Notes under the pieces: model-generated
Seen by the model: the letters and a program-made list of their open reading frames with translations, nothing else
The model's database searches: none
What the model was told of the DNA's origin: nothing
Program-made: the position numbers and the translations under genes
Part shown: positions 54,531 to 64,000 of the stretch, piece after piece
Layout of the letters: each line of letters starts with the position of its first letter
Numbering within the stretch: the first letter of the stretch is position 1
NCBI RefSeq assembly: GCF_001423495.1
Contig: NZ_LMOG01000020.1
Coordinates: forward strand, 124,001 to 188,000
DNA from: Xanthomonas sp. Leaf131
GTDB taxonomy: Bacteria > Pseudomonadota > Gammaproteobacteria > Xanthomonadales > Xanthomonadaceae
Direction of reading: 5' to 3'
Length of the DNA: 64,000 bases

Positions 54531-56159
54531 ATGGCAGACCAGCCTGAACTCCCAAGCCGCCCGCGTGGCGGACTGCGCCGCCTGTTGCCCTGGGGCGGGG
54601 CGGACAGCGCGCGCCCGGCCGCTGCCTTGCCGGCGGTGCTGCACAGCGAGCGCGGTGGGCACGGCCTGGCGGCACATCAGCTGGTGCCGGCAAAAACCAA
54701 ATCCGGCGCGCACGATCCCGCCGCCGCCACTGCCTTGCTGATGCGCCTGTTCTCGCATGCGGCGCATCCGGAAGCCTTGCTGCTGGCCTTTGCCGAAGGC
54801 ATCGCCAGCCTGCACGGCGAACTCGGCGACATGGGCGTGCGCCTGAGCGCGGCCTATGCGGCCGGCGACTGGCCTGGCTATGGCCGCGGCCTGCGCCAGC
54901 TGATCGACAAGTACATCCGCACCGTCGACACCGGCGATTCGCTGGCCGAGGGCCGCACCGAGGCCGAGCAACTGCGCGACCTGCTGCGCCACGCGCTGGG
55001 CAACGCGCTGGCCACGCTGCTGCAACGCAGCCCGGAGCTGGCCGAAGAAGCACAGACGCTGGCCTCGGCGTTGCGCCATTGGCGCCCGGGACACGAATTG
55101 ATCACGCTGGAACAGCGGCTGCGCGAGCTGAGCCACCAGATCGGCCTGCGCGCCGAGGATGCCAGCGAGCAACAGAACCTGTTGCTCGGCTTATTCGATC
55201 TATTGTTGGAGAACGTCGGCGAACTGCTCGACGATCGTAGCTGGCTGCAAGGCCAGATTTCGGTGGTGCGGCAACTGATTTCCGGCCCGCTGGACGTCGG
55301 CTCGATCGAACAGGCACGCGGCACCTTGCGCGAGGTCATCTACAAGCAAGGCCTGCTCAAGCAGGGCATCGCCGATTCCAAGACCGCCATGCGCGAGATG
55401 ATGGTGTCCTTCGTCGACCGGCTCGACGGCATGGCCACCAGTACCGGCGAATACCACGATCGCGTTGCCGGCTATTCGCAGGCGATCGGCGATGCTCGCA
55501 GCATTCCCGACCTCAATCGGCTGTTGCAGGATCTGCTGCAGGACACCGCCGGGGTACAGGCGCAGGCACTGGCCGCACGCGACGAATTGCTGGCGGCCCG
55601 CCGCCAGGTCGAAGACTCCGAGCAGCGCATCGCCTCGCTCGAACAGGAACTCAAGGACGTGGCCGGGCTGGTGCGCGAAGACCAGCTCACCGGCGCGCTC
55701 AACCGGCGCGGTTTCGAAGAGCTGTTCCAGCGCGAAGCCGCACGCACCCAGCGCGGCGGGCAACCGCTGTGCATCGCGATGCTGGATCTGGACGACTTCC
55801 GCCGCCTCAACGAGACCCACGGCCACGCCGGTGGCGACGCCGCGCTGCGGCATACGGTGGATGTGGCCAAGTCGGTGCTGCGTACCACCGATGCGATCGC
55901 CCGCTTCGGCGGCGAGGAATTCGTGCTGCTGCTGCCGGACTCCACCATCTTCGAAGCCAGCGCGGCGGTGATCCGCCTGCAACGCGCCCTGGCGCAACGC
56001 TCGCTGCTGCACGACGACGTACGCGTGTTCGTCAGCTTCAGCGGCGGCGTGGCGCTACGCCATCTGGACGAAGCCCAGGACGATGTGATCCGCCGCGCCG
56101 ACCGCGCCATGTACGACGCCAAGTCGGCAGGCAAGAACCGGGTGATCAGCGCCGACTAG
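54531..56159 (+). CDS. Diguanylate cyclase (GGDEF domain)
   Basis: 542 residues, cytoplasmic, no membrane segment. Residues 1-330 are mostly helical with several coiled-coil-like stretches (LEQRLRELSHQIGLRAED), and a long helix before the cyclase domain. The GGDEF domain (about 385-542) has DLDDFRRLNETHGHAGGDAAL, the active motif RFGGEEF and an inhibitory RTTD site five residues before it. It should make c-di-GMP, with product inhibition. The N-terminal domain is not one I can name. An additional in-frame start is at 54516. Confidence 0.92.
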   Translation: MADQPELPSRPRGGLRRLLPWGGADSARPAAALPAVLHSERGGHGLAAHQLVPAKTKSGAHDPAAATALLMRLFSHAAHPEALLLAFAEGIASLHGELGDMGVRLSAAYAAGDWPGYGRGLRQLIDKYIRTVDTGDSLAEGRTEAEQLRDLLRHALGNALATLLQRSPELAEEAQTLASALRHWRPGHELITLEQRLRELSHQIGLRAEDASEQQNLLLGLFDLLLENVGELLDDRSWLQGQISVVRQLISGPLDVGSIEQARGTLREVIYKQGLLKQGIADSKTAMREMMVSFVDRLDGMATSTGEYHDRVAGYSQAIGDARSIPDLNRLLQDLLQDTAGVQAQALAARDELLAARRQVEDSEQRIASLEQELKDVAGLVREDQLTGALNRRGFEELFQREAARTQRGGQPLCIAMLDLDDFRRLNETHGHAGGDAALRHTVDVAKSVLRTTDAIARFGGEEFVLLLPDSTIFEASAAVIRLQRALAQRSLLHDDVRVFVSFSGGVALRHLDEAQDDVIRRADRAMYDAKSAGKNRVISAD

Positions 56160-56290
56160 CGCCAACCTCGGCCTGCCGCACAGGGCATGCAATTTGGGCA
56201 CCCGGCGCAGCGTTCGCGGCGGCCGGGTTTCAACTGTCCGTAACCCGATACGGGCGCCAGCGGGTCAGCTGGACCGCCGCACCGCGCGCA

Positions 56291-57232
<942 letters not shown>

Positions 57233-57362
57233 GCGGGGGTCCTTCGTGTGTGGTCGTGGATTCTCGCCGATCCGGCGCCCGGATGGGGTGATGGGGCTGC
57301 TGCGGATTCACCACCTCACCACCCAGCGCTGGCCACACTCAGCGATTGCACGCGCGCCGGAG

Positions 57363-59087
57363 ATGGCCTTGAGTCCGAACGACCCTTACCGCACGCCGGC
57401 CCAGGCCGCGATCCCGGCCGATAACGCCGTGGTGGGCGGCATGAGCCGACGCACCCAGATCCTGCGCCTGTTGCTGCGCTATCGCGGGTCGGGCGTGTTT
57501 GCCGGCATGAATCTGGATCCGGCCGCGATCAACGAATACGAAGTGCCTGCCGAAGGCACCCCGGACCAGTTCGTCTCCGATCTGGAGGCATTGGGCCCCA
57601 CCTTCGTCAAACTCGGCCAGATGCTGTCCACGCGCCCGGACATCGTGCCGCCGGAGTTTGCCACCGCGCTGGAGCGCATGCAGGAAAACACCAACTCGGT
57701 GCCGGTGGAACGCATCCGCCAGATCATCGAAGAAGAACTCGGCGTGTCGGTCAACAAGGCGTTCTCGCACTTCGACCCGGTGCCGCTGGGCTGCGCCTCG
57801 CTGGCGCAGGTGCATCGCGCCGCCTTGCGCGATGGCACGCCGGTGGCGATCAAGGTGCAAAAGCCCGAAGTGGCCGCCCAGGTGCGTTCGGACCTGGACG
57901 TGCTCAAAAGCTTTGCCACCGCCGCCGATCGCCTGACCGGCATCGGCCGCCGCGTGCGCTTTGCCGACTGGCTGGGCGAATTCGGCAAGACCCTGCGCGC
58001 CGAACTCAATTACGAGGACGAAGCCGAAACGCTGGTGCGCTTCGGCAAGCATCTCAAGCCGTTTCCGTTGCTATGGGTGCCGCAACCGATCTGGGATCTG
58101 AGCAGCCGCAAGGTGCTGACCATGCAGCTGGCCGAAGGCGTGCGCGTGGACAAGATTTCCGGCCTGCGCCGCACCGAGCAGCCGATGGACAACCTGGCGG
58201 CGGAGCTGGTCAAGGGCTATTTGGATCAGATGTTCGTGCATGGCGAAATCCATGCCGACCCGCATCCGGGCAATTTGCGCGTGCTGCAGGACGGGCGGCT
58301 GGCGATCTTCGACCTGGGCATGGTCGCGCATGTGCCGCCGCGCCTGCGCGAGCGCTTGCTCAAGCTGCTGTTCGCCGCCGTCGATGGACGTGGCGAAGAA
58401 GTCGCCGAAGAGACCATCGCGCTCAGCACGCGGCTGGAGGATTACGACGAAGACCGCTATCAGCGCGAAACCGGGCAGATGATCGCGCGCTACGCTGCGC
58501 ACGACACCACCTCCGAGGGCCGCGTGGTACTGGATCTGGTGCGCATCGCCACCTCCAATGGCCTACGCACGCCGCCAGAGTTGAGCTTGCTCGGCAAGAC
58601 GCTGCTGAATCTGGAAGGCGTGTGCCGCGCACTGTCGCCCCATCTGGATACGCGCCGCGTCGTCGAGCGCCATCTGCAACACGTGATGCGCGCGCGCCTG
58701 AAAAAGTCCCTGTCCGCAGCCAACCTGGCCAGCGAGGCGATGGAGCTTCAGCATCTGATCCGCGAAGGGCCGCGACGCATGTCGGAGATCCTGTCGCTGG
58801 CCGCAGAAAACCGCCTGCAGATGCGCGTCACCGGGCTGGAAGAATCGCATCTGATGGAAAGCCTGCAGAAGATCGCCAACCGGGTGGCGGCCGGCATCGT
58901 GACGGCGGCGCTGATCATGGCCTCGGCGCAGATGATGCGTATCGAAACCGGCTTGAAGCTGTGGGGGTATCCGGCGATTGCGATGGTGCTGTTTCTGCTC
59001 GGGGTCTTCCTGGGTCTGGGTATCGTGCTCAGCGCATTGTTCTTCGACCGCCGCGTGCGTGCGCGCGAGGAACGCGGGCACCGATAG
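57363..59087 (+). CDS. UbiB/ABC1-family kinase-like protein
   Basis: 574 residues. The family KxGQ motif is present as TFVKLGQMLSTRPD, followed by the Ala-rich nucleotide region ASLAQVHRA, VAIKVQKP (Lys), HGEIHADPHPGNL and FDLGMV (DFG-like). Two C-terminal membrane helices. In E. coli UbiB supports ubiquinone synthesis; this one is not linked to ubi genes here. The start is uncertain: ATG 57363 has only GGAG directly before it, and the frame is open to 57027. Confidence 0.9.
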   Translation: MALSPNDPYRTPAQAAIPADNAVVGGMSRRTQILRLLLRYRGSGVFAGMNLDPAAINEYEVPAEGTPDQFVSDLEALGPTFVKLGQMLSTRPDIVPPEFATALERMQENTNSVPVERIRQIIEEELGVSVNKAFSHFDPVPLGCASLAQVHRAALRDGTPVAIKVQKPEVAAQVRSDLDVLKSFATAADRLTGIGRRVRFADWLGEFGKTLRAELNYEDEAETLVRFGKHLKPFPLLWVPQPIWDLSSRKVLTMQLAEGVRVDKISGLRRTEQPMDNLAAELVKGYLDQMFVHGEIHADPHPGNLRVLQDGRLAIFDLGMVAHVPPRLRERLLKLLFAAVDGRGEEVAEETIALSTRLEDYDEDRYQRETGQMIARYAAHDTTSEGRVVLDLVRIATSNGLRTPPELSLLGKTLLNLEGVCRALSPHLDTRRVVERHLQHVMRARLKKSLSAANLASEAMELQHLIREGPRRMSEILSLAAENRLQMRVTGLEESHLMESLQKIANRVAAGIVTAALIMASAQMMRIETGLKLWGYPAIAMVLFLLGVFLGLGIVLSALFFDRRVRAREERGHR

Positions 59088-59470
59088 CGCCACGCACAAA
59101 CCACACACACGCGTAGGAGCGCACGCGGGCGCGACACGGCTCCACGCGGCCTCGCTTGCCAAGACCGCCGCGTCCAGCGATCAACGTGGATCGGGCGGTG
59201 CGGCGTTACTGCGACATCGCCTATATGCGAGAGCCGCGCCAGATGCGGAGTGCAGAAACCGTGGACCTCTTAGCGAGCGCCACCGCGATCAGCTGATCGT
59301 CAGCGCGCGCAATCCGCCGCGCTGCGGCAAGCGCTCGGCTCGAACAAACATTTCAGTCAGCTTCAGCGGGGCATAGTCCGTCATCCGGGTGTCACATTGC
59401 TGGTGGCGCACAGGACAGGCGAGCAAGGCGTCCGGTACGCGCTCGCATCATTCCCCCACGGACGCTGCGC
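59088..59470. other. 383-base gap, nothing recognised
   Basis: Between the UbiB-like and opgB genes. Contains a half copy of the GTAGGAGCGC-type repeat at 59113-59122 without its partner. No gene or terminator that I can support. Confidence 0.5.
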
Positions 59471-61579
59471 ATGCATTGGATGTTGCTGGTTTCGTTATTG
59501 CTGTTGCTTTGGCTGTTGGTCGCTTCTCCGCGTCTGGCGTGGCTGAAGGCTGGCCTGTTGTCGTTGTTGCTGCTCTTGCTCAGCGCCTGGGGCCTGGTCG
59601 ACCGGCTCAGCGGCGACGGTATCAACGCCGCAACGCTGTACCACCTGCGCGCAGACATGGACGGCGCCGGCGTCAGTGATTTTTCCGGTTACATCGCCGT
59701 GTTCATCGGCATGGTGCTGCTGTCGCTGAGCCCGCTGGTGCTGCTCAAGGTGCAGCGCTTCCGTCGCCCGCGCGGCGGAGGCGCGGTATTCGGCGCCTTC
59801 GTGGTGATGTTGCTGGTCAGCATCGCGGTCAGCCCGCTGTACCGCGATGGCAAGCGGCTGTATTACCAGTTGCGCCCGGTGGATTACGCCACCGTGGTGC
59901 CGGAATACCTGGTGCCGCAGCAGCCCTTGCAGAAGCGCAAGAACATCGTGTGGATCTACGGCGAAAGTCTGGAACGCACCTACTTCGACGAAGACGTCTT
60001 CCCCGGTCTGATGCCGAATCTGCGTGCGCTGGCCAGCGAAGCGGTAGACGTACGCAACCTCACCTCCACCGAAGGCAGCGGCTGGACCATCGCCGGCATG
60101 GTCGCCTCGATGTGCGGCGTGCCACTGACCACCGCGCCCGGCGATGAAAACAGCATGGACCGCATGGGCCTGTTCCTGCCCGAAGCGCGCTGCCTGGGCG
60201 ACTATCTCAAGGATCAGGGCTACCGCAATCACTATGTCGGCGGCGCCGATGCCAGCTTTGCCGGCAAGGGCAGCTTTCTGTCCAGCCATGGTTTCGATGT
60301 GGTGCACGATGTCGGCTACTTCCGCGACAAGGGCGTGGCGCCGAAGCATTTTTCCGCCTGGGGCGTGCACGACGATGTGCTGCTGGATGATGCCTGGGAC
60401 AGCTTCCAGACGCTGTCGCGCGCCGGCCAGCCGTTCATGCTTACCACGCTGACCATGGACACCCACCATCCTGCCGGCCACTTGCCGCTGGCATGCAAAG
60501 GCCAGCACTACGACAGCGCGCTGGGCGACATCGGGTTGTTGCATGCGATCAAATGCAGCGATCGGTTGATCGGCGAGCTGGTCGCGCGCATTCGCAACAG
60601 CCGCTACGGCAAGAACACCATCATCGTGATCGCCTCCGATCACCTGGCGATGCCCAACGATCTCAGCGACGTGCTCGCCAAGCAAAAACGCGAAAACCTG
60701 CTGTTGTTCCTGGGCAAGGACATCGCGCCGCAGCAAGTGGTCACGCGCGCCGGCAGCACACTGGATTCGGGTGCAACGCTGCTGCAGTTGCTGGAACCGG
60801 GCATGCGCACGCTGGGCTTCGGCCGCTCGCTACTGGCCAACGATGCGTCCCCCAGCGCCAGCGTGGCGGCCAGCCGCGACAGCGGCAAGGACTACCCGCG
60901 TTATCTGGCCTACGCGCGCACGCTATGGACCGGCCGCAGCACGCGCATGCTGCGCATCAACGGCAATGGCGATGTGGTGGTGGGCGTGCAACAGGTGCGC
61001 CCGCCGGTGCTGCTGGAATACGACGACGACACCAATCTGAAAACCGTCTATCTGGAAAACACCTCGCGCCAGTTCGACCGCACCCATACCGAAGGCACGC
61101 TGGCCTACGTAGACCGCTGCACGGCATTCGAAGACGGCTCGGCCGACGGCGATTGGTGCGCGCTGGTGGTCGATCGCCACCAGAGCATGAAGCTGTATCG
61201 CGATCCGGACCTGACCCGCGGCATCGCCGTCGATGCGCCATTGGATGCCAGCCAGCAAGGCCCGCGCCCACGCGTGCGTCAGCCGATCATGCTCACCCAG
61301 ACTGCGCGCAAGACCGAGGCCGGTCGCTACATGCTGGAGCTGTATGCAAAACGCCGGCCCACGCGTGCGTTCTGGGTGGAAGCAGTGTCGTCCGAGCGCA
61401 AGGTGGTACTGGCCCAGCAATGGGTGGTGCCCGATGCGGCCGGTCGCATCCGCATGCCGGTAGGCCTGGAACATGCGGTGGAAGATCTCGAAATCCGCGC
61501 CTGGCTGGACTACACCGAAGATGTCAGCGTGGACGATCTGGCCCTGGTCAAGGATACGCCCGTCGCAGACCGCTCCTGA
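59471..61579 (+). CDS. opgB: Phosphoglycerol transferase I (OpgB-like)
   Basis: 702-residue inner-membrane protein. Three or four N-terminal helices (about 1-120), then a periplasmic alkaline-phosphatase-superfamily domain. The sulfatase-like nucleophile region is NIVWIYGESLERTYF with the Thr in SGWTIAGMVASMCGVPL; the metal residues are in IASDHLAMPND and TMDTHHP. Transfers phosphoglycerol from phosphatidylglycerol to osmoregulated periplasmic glucans. A ~150-residue C-terminal tail follows the domain. Confidence 0.88.
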   Translation: MHWMLLVSLLLLLWLLVASPRLAWLKAGLLSLLLLLLSAWGLVDRLSGDGINAATLYHLRADMDGAGVSDFSGYIAVFIGMVLLSLSPLVLLKVQRFRRPRGGGAVFGAFVVMLLVSIAVSPLYRDGKRLYYQLRPVDYATVVPEYLVPQQPLQKRKNIVWIYGESLERTYFDEDVFPGLMPNLRALASEAVDVRNLTSTEGSGWTIAGMVASMCGVPLTTAPGDENSMDRMGLFLPEARCLGDYLKDQGYRNHYVGGADASFAGKGSFLSSHGFDVVHDVGYFRDKGVAPKHFSAWGVHDDVLLDDAWDSFQTLSRAGQPFMLTTLTMDTHHPAGHLPLACKGQHYDSALGDIGLLHAIKCSDRLIGELVARIRNSRYGKNTIIVIASDHLAMPNDLSDVLAKQKRENLLLFLGKDIAPQQVVTRAGSTLDSGATLLQLLEPGMRTLGFGRSLLANDASPSASVAASRDSGKDYPRYLAYARTLWTGRSTRMLRINGNGDVVVGVQQVRPPVLLEYDDDTNLKTVYLENTSRQFDRTHTEGTLAYVDRCTAFEDGSADGDWCALVVDRHQSMKLYRDPDLTRGIAVDAPLDASQQGPRPRVRQPIMLTQTARKTEAGRYMLELYAKRRPTRAFWVEAVSSERKVVLAQQWVVPDAAGRIRMPVGLEHAVEDLEIRAWLDYTEDVSVDDLALVKDTPVADRS

Positions 61580-61740
61580 GTTGCGCGGCTGCATAGCCAT
61601 CAAGCGGGCGCCGCGGTTGCTCGGAACTGATTGCTCGGTGCGGCATATACCACGCGTACATGCCGGTTCTGAGCGTACCGTCCATACCCGTGTTGCCCAT
61701 TGCTCGCGACGTTTTTTGTCAGCAACTTCTAGACCTAGAT

Positions 61741-61817
61741 CTTGGTCGTCTTGAAATGATTGGACAACATGATTGGACGGCGCTGATAGATCAGCTATGG
61801 AGCGGCTGATCTGCGGC
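61741..61817 (+). repeat. Associated module C, copy 2
   Basis: Related to 26750-26835 and 62249-62312. Contains a short stem AGATCAGC / GCTGATCT. Runs directly into hairpin element A. Confidence 0.65.
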
Positions 61818-61830
61818 CCGGCTGCAGGGC

Positions 61831-61932
61831 CCTTGCCCGCCCACCATCGCGGGACACGCCGCAAGTACGTCCTTGTAAGCTCTTACGCGGCATCCATGCC
61901 GCGTAAGGTCCCGCGACGGTAGGCGGGCAAGG
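61831..61932 (+). repeat. Large hairpin element, A type, copy 2
   Basis: 25-base outer arms 61831-61855 and 61908-61932 pair with one mismatch; inner stem 61882-61893 with 61896-61907. Matches 26851-26947 almost exactly between the arms, so it is a recent or constrained copy. Confidence 0.9.
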
Positions 61933-62070
61933 ACCAGTCGAGATGGTCGATGTGTGTGGTGCAAGCAACGCACGATGTGCATTGTTCGGATAACGGCGCG
62001 TTCGGTCATCTTCCCAATACAGGTCGAGCAACAGACAAGCTTTTAAGAAAGCAACCGACTAACTCTCTGG

Positions 62071-62175
62071 TGCGGTGTCCTCACCGCTTGAGGGACCGTG
62101 TGGCGGCATGGATGCCGCCACCGAGCCTCCAGGGATGGATTCACGGCGTGTCCCGCAAGCGGTGAGGACACCGCA
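62071..62175 (-). repeat. Large hairpin element, B type, copy 2
   Basis: Arms 62074-62096 and 62150-62172 pair with one mismatch; inner hairpin GTGGCGGCAT with ATGCCGCCAC, loop GG. At the arm position where copy 1 has T-G, this copy has T-A. Confidence 0.88.
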
Positions 62176-62248
62176 CCCTCGACTCGACTCGAATAACCAA
62201 GCTTTTGACTTAACAGCTTGACTGTATCCAACCAACGCGAAGCCTCGA

Positions 62249-62312
62249 CATCCCGGTCGTTTTGGAGCAGTTGGACAGGGCGAATAGATCAGTTGTAAAG
62301 CAGCTGATCTAT
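62249..62312 (+). repeat. Associated module C, copy 3
   Basis: Contains GGTCGTTTTGGAGCAGTTGG and the GATCAG...CTGATC short stem. Lies after element B, so the order here is C-A-B-C. Confidence 0.65.
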
Positions 62313-62359
62313 GGCGTGACTGTAGGAACCATGCCAGCGCACTGCGTGTACCCGCCGGC

Positions 62360-64000
62360 TCAGTCTTCCGATGCAGGCGTGCCATCGCCTGTATCGCGCG
62401 CCACCGCAGCACCGGCACGACTGAAACGAATTTCCTGCGGCGATTGCAGCGCAATTCCTACCGTTTCCATCCGCTGCAGCAGCGCGAAAAACAACTCGCT
62501 GCGCACGCCATACGAATCGCGCGGGCTGCGCACGTAGGCGAACGAATTGAAGTTGACGTGCCCGCCGGCCAGCGAATCGATGAATACCGCCGGTGCCGGC
62601 TCGGCCAGCACCTTGGTGTGTTCGGCGAACAGTTCCAGCAGCATGTCGCGCACCTTGCCTACGTCGGCTTCCAACGGCACCGAGAACTGCAACTGCACCC
62701 GGCCCATCGGGTTGGACAGCGTCATGTTGCGCACGCTTTTGGTGATCAATTCCGAATTGGGCACGATCAAGGTGGAGCGGTCGCCGACCTGGATTTCGGT
62801 GGCACGCACGCTGATCTTGCGCACATCGCCTTCCTGGTCGCCGATACGCACCCAATCGCCGATCTTCACCGGCCGCTCGGCCAGCAGGATCAGGCCGGAC
62901 ACGAAGTTCTGCGTGATCGCCTGCAAACCGAAACCGATACCCACCGACAGCGCGCTCAACACCAGCGCCAGCCGCTTCAGATCCAGACCCAATGCGGTCA
63001 GGCCCCAGATCACCACGATCAGCCAACCCAGATAGCGCGCCACCGTGCTGATGGAGTTGCGCGCACCGTCATCGAGCTCGGTCTTGGGTAGATAGGTGTT
63101 GAGCAGCCACTGCTGCACCACATGCACCAGACCCATGCCAAGCAGGAACACGCACAGCGCCCTGAACACGTCGCCGGGGGTGATCACCAGCTCCTTGCCG
63201 ATGGGGATGCCGTGGGTAATGTTCTCCGCCCAGCCGGTCACCACATTGATATTGGCTCCATAAGGCGTCAGTAGCACTGCGATGCCCAACAGCACCAGCA
63301 GCACCCGCGTCGCTGCGGACATCAGCAGCCCCAGCTGGACCAGGCGTCCGCTCCCGATGCTCAGCGCATGCGACAGCGCGCGGCTGAAACGGCCGTCGGG
63401 ATTGAACATCCAGCTCATCAGATCGTCGGCAAACACCACCAGCAAGCCGAGCAGGCTGCAAATCAGGGTGATCCAGATGATCTGCCGCTCCACGAACAAC
63501 GCCAGATTGAGGTAGCCGAACAAGGCCGATATCAGGGCGAAGATCACCGCCAGATGGCCCAACAGCCGAATCAGCACGATGAAGCCGCCGCCCCGCGACA
63601 CCACCGGCGTTGGCGCATCGCTGTCGGGATCGACCACGCCCGCAGTCGCCGCCTGCGCCCGCAACGACAGGCTCAGGCCGGCCAGCGCCGACAGGATCAA
63701 CCCCGCATACAACAACGCGGCGACCGCATCGGTGGCAGTCGTCAGCGCAGGACTGCTGCCTGCGGCTTCACTGATCTTTGCGGCCATGCCGCTGAGCCAA
63801 ATCACCGCGGCAGTAGCCAGGCAATGCACGCGCAGGCGATCAACGGTGGCATCGTCCAGCGGAAACAAGCGCCAGCTGGGTTGGTGCTTCATCAACAGGC
63901 TTGCACTGAGCGAACCGACGAAGGCGGCCACCAGACTGACGGCGACAAACCCGGTCAGCAGTTGATCCAGATCGTCCGGCAGCTCGCCGAGCGCGCGGAT
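62360..64000 (-). CDS. MscS-family mechanosensitive channel, 5' end cut by window
   Basis: At least 546 residues. The frame is open to the right edge (23 more codons beyond the GTG at 63931), so the true start lies outside. Many N-terminal helices (about nine) precede the MscS pore: VLSALSVGIGFGLQAITQNFVSGLILL with the Ala/Gly-rich pore helix, then the beta-domain VKIGDWVRIGDQEGDVRKISVRATEIQ. Large multi-helix type rather than the small MscS. Opens under membrane tension to release solutes on osmotic downshock. Confidence 0.93.
   Translation of the reverse strand: MRALGELPDDLDQLLTGFVAVSLVAAFVGSLSASLLMKHQPSWRLFPLDDATVDRLRVHCLATAAVIWLSGMAAKISEAAGSSPALTTATDAVAALLYAGLILSALAGLSLSLRAQAATAGVVDPDSDAPTPVVSRGGGFIVLIRLLGHLAVIFALISALFGYLNLALFVERQIIWITLICSLLGLLVVFADDLMSWMFNPDGRFSRALSHALSIGSGRLVQLGLLMSAATRVLLVLLGIAVLLTPYGANINVVTGWAENITHGIPIGKELVITPGDVFRALCVFLLGMGLVHVVQQWLLNTYLPKTELDDGARNSISTVARYLGWLIVVIWGLTALGLDLKRLALVLSALSVGIGFGLQAITQNFVSGLILLAERPVKIGDWVRIGDQEGDVRKISVRATEIQVGDRSTLIVPNSELITKSVRNMTLSNPMGRVQLQFSVPLEADVGKVRDMLLELFAEHTKVLAEPAPAVFIDSLAGGHVNFNSFAYVRSPRDSYGVRSELFFALLQRMETVGIALQSPQEIRFSRAGAAVARDTGDGTPASED

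Larger units (their letters stand above)
61580..62359. other. Repeat-rich intergenic region
   Basis: 780 bases between opgB and the convergent mscS-like gene. Holds module C (61741-61817), hairpin element A (61831-61932), hairpin element B (62071-62175) and a second module C (62249-62312). No credible gene; short frames are repeat translations. Confidence 0.8.

Noticed and set aside
61791-62231. Short minus-strand frames in the opgB-mscS gap
   Set aside because: They are read out of elements A and B and lack ribosome sites.

Overview
The window reads as chromosomal DNA of a Xanthomonas species. The evidence is high GC with strong third-position GC bias, a tryptophan 2,3-dioxygenase whose heme histidines fall at the positions known from the X. 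campestris enzyme, paired VirK genes, a one-block glycogen/trehalose operon of xanthomonad type, and several families of hairpin-forming intergenic repeats. I see no tRNA, rRNA, CRISPR array, prophage or classical insertion sequence. Both ends cut a gene: an M4 protease on the left and an MscS channel on the right.

Layout. 1-3.2 kb: secreted M4 protease (5' end missing), Mpo1-like membrane protein, SDR-type epimerase. 3.2-9.2 kb: Mrp Na+/H+ antiporter operon of six overlapping genes with A and B fused. 9.3-10.7 kb: an unknown lipoprotein and an unknown 181-aa protein. 11-14.8 kb: tyrosine/homogentisate catabolism (hppD, hmgA) with a divergent MarR regulator. A DUF559 endonuclease gene with near-identical inverted repeats at its ends sits between hppD and hmgA. 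15-17.2 kb: POT peptide transporter and a thioredoxin-like lipoprotein. 17.4-18.5 kb: kynA with a three-block G-rich tandem repeat just upstream. 18.8-22.3 kb: secreted ExeM-like nuclease. 22.5-26.5 kb: 2-oxoacid dehydrogenase operon (E1 alpha, E1 beta, a small SH3-like protein, E2). 27.2-29.1 kb: DEAD-box helicase and DUF6172. 29.4-35.9 kb: tripartite RND efflux system with a TetR regulator and two matching operator-like sites. 36.3-37.4 kb: two VirK paralogues. 37.9-41.4 kb: flavoprotein, SDR and NAD(P)-binding proteins with repeat clusters. 41.4-54.0 kb: glgA-glgB-treZ-malQ-treY-DUF2934-glgX. 54.5-64 kb: diguanylate cyclase, DUF808, UbiB-like kinase, OpgB and MscS.

How genes work together. 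GlgA and GlgB build glycogen, GlgX debranches it, MalQ reshuffles the glucans, and TreY/TreZ turn glucan ends into trehalose. Four of the junctions between the glg/tre genes are within a few bases, which suggests coupled translation. HppD and HmgA carry out consecutive steps from 4-hydroxyphenylpyruvate to maleylacetoacetate. The TetR regulator probably controls both arms of the efflux system: GTGACYA-N10-TAGTCAC occurs with identical spacing before the adaptor gene and between tetR and the outer-membrane gene. OpgB and MscS both relate to osmotic or envelope homeostasis, as do Mrp and trehalose.

The most unusual content is non-coding or repeat-linked. There is the DUF559 cassette with ~40-bp inverted ends, whose repeat also occurs as solo copies at 37.7-37.9 kb. 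Two far-apart loci (26.6-27.1 kb and 61.7-62.3 kb) carry ~100-bp hairpin elements in the same order and as inverted pairs, like oversized REPINs. There is also the compound G-run repeat upstream of kynA. Gene identities rest on motifs read by eye. I ran no database search.
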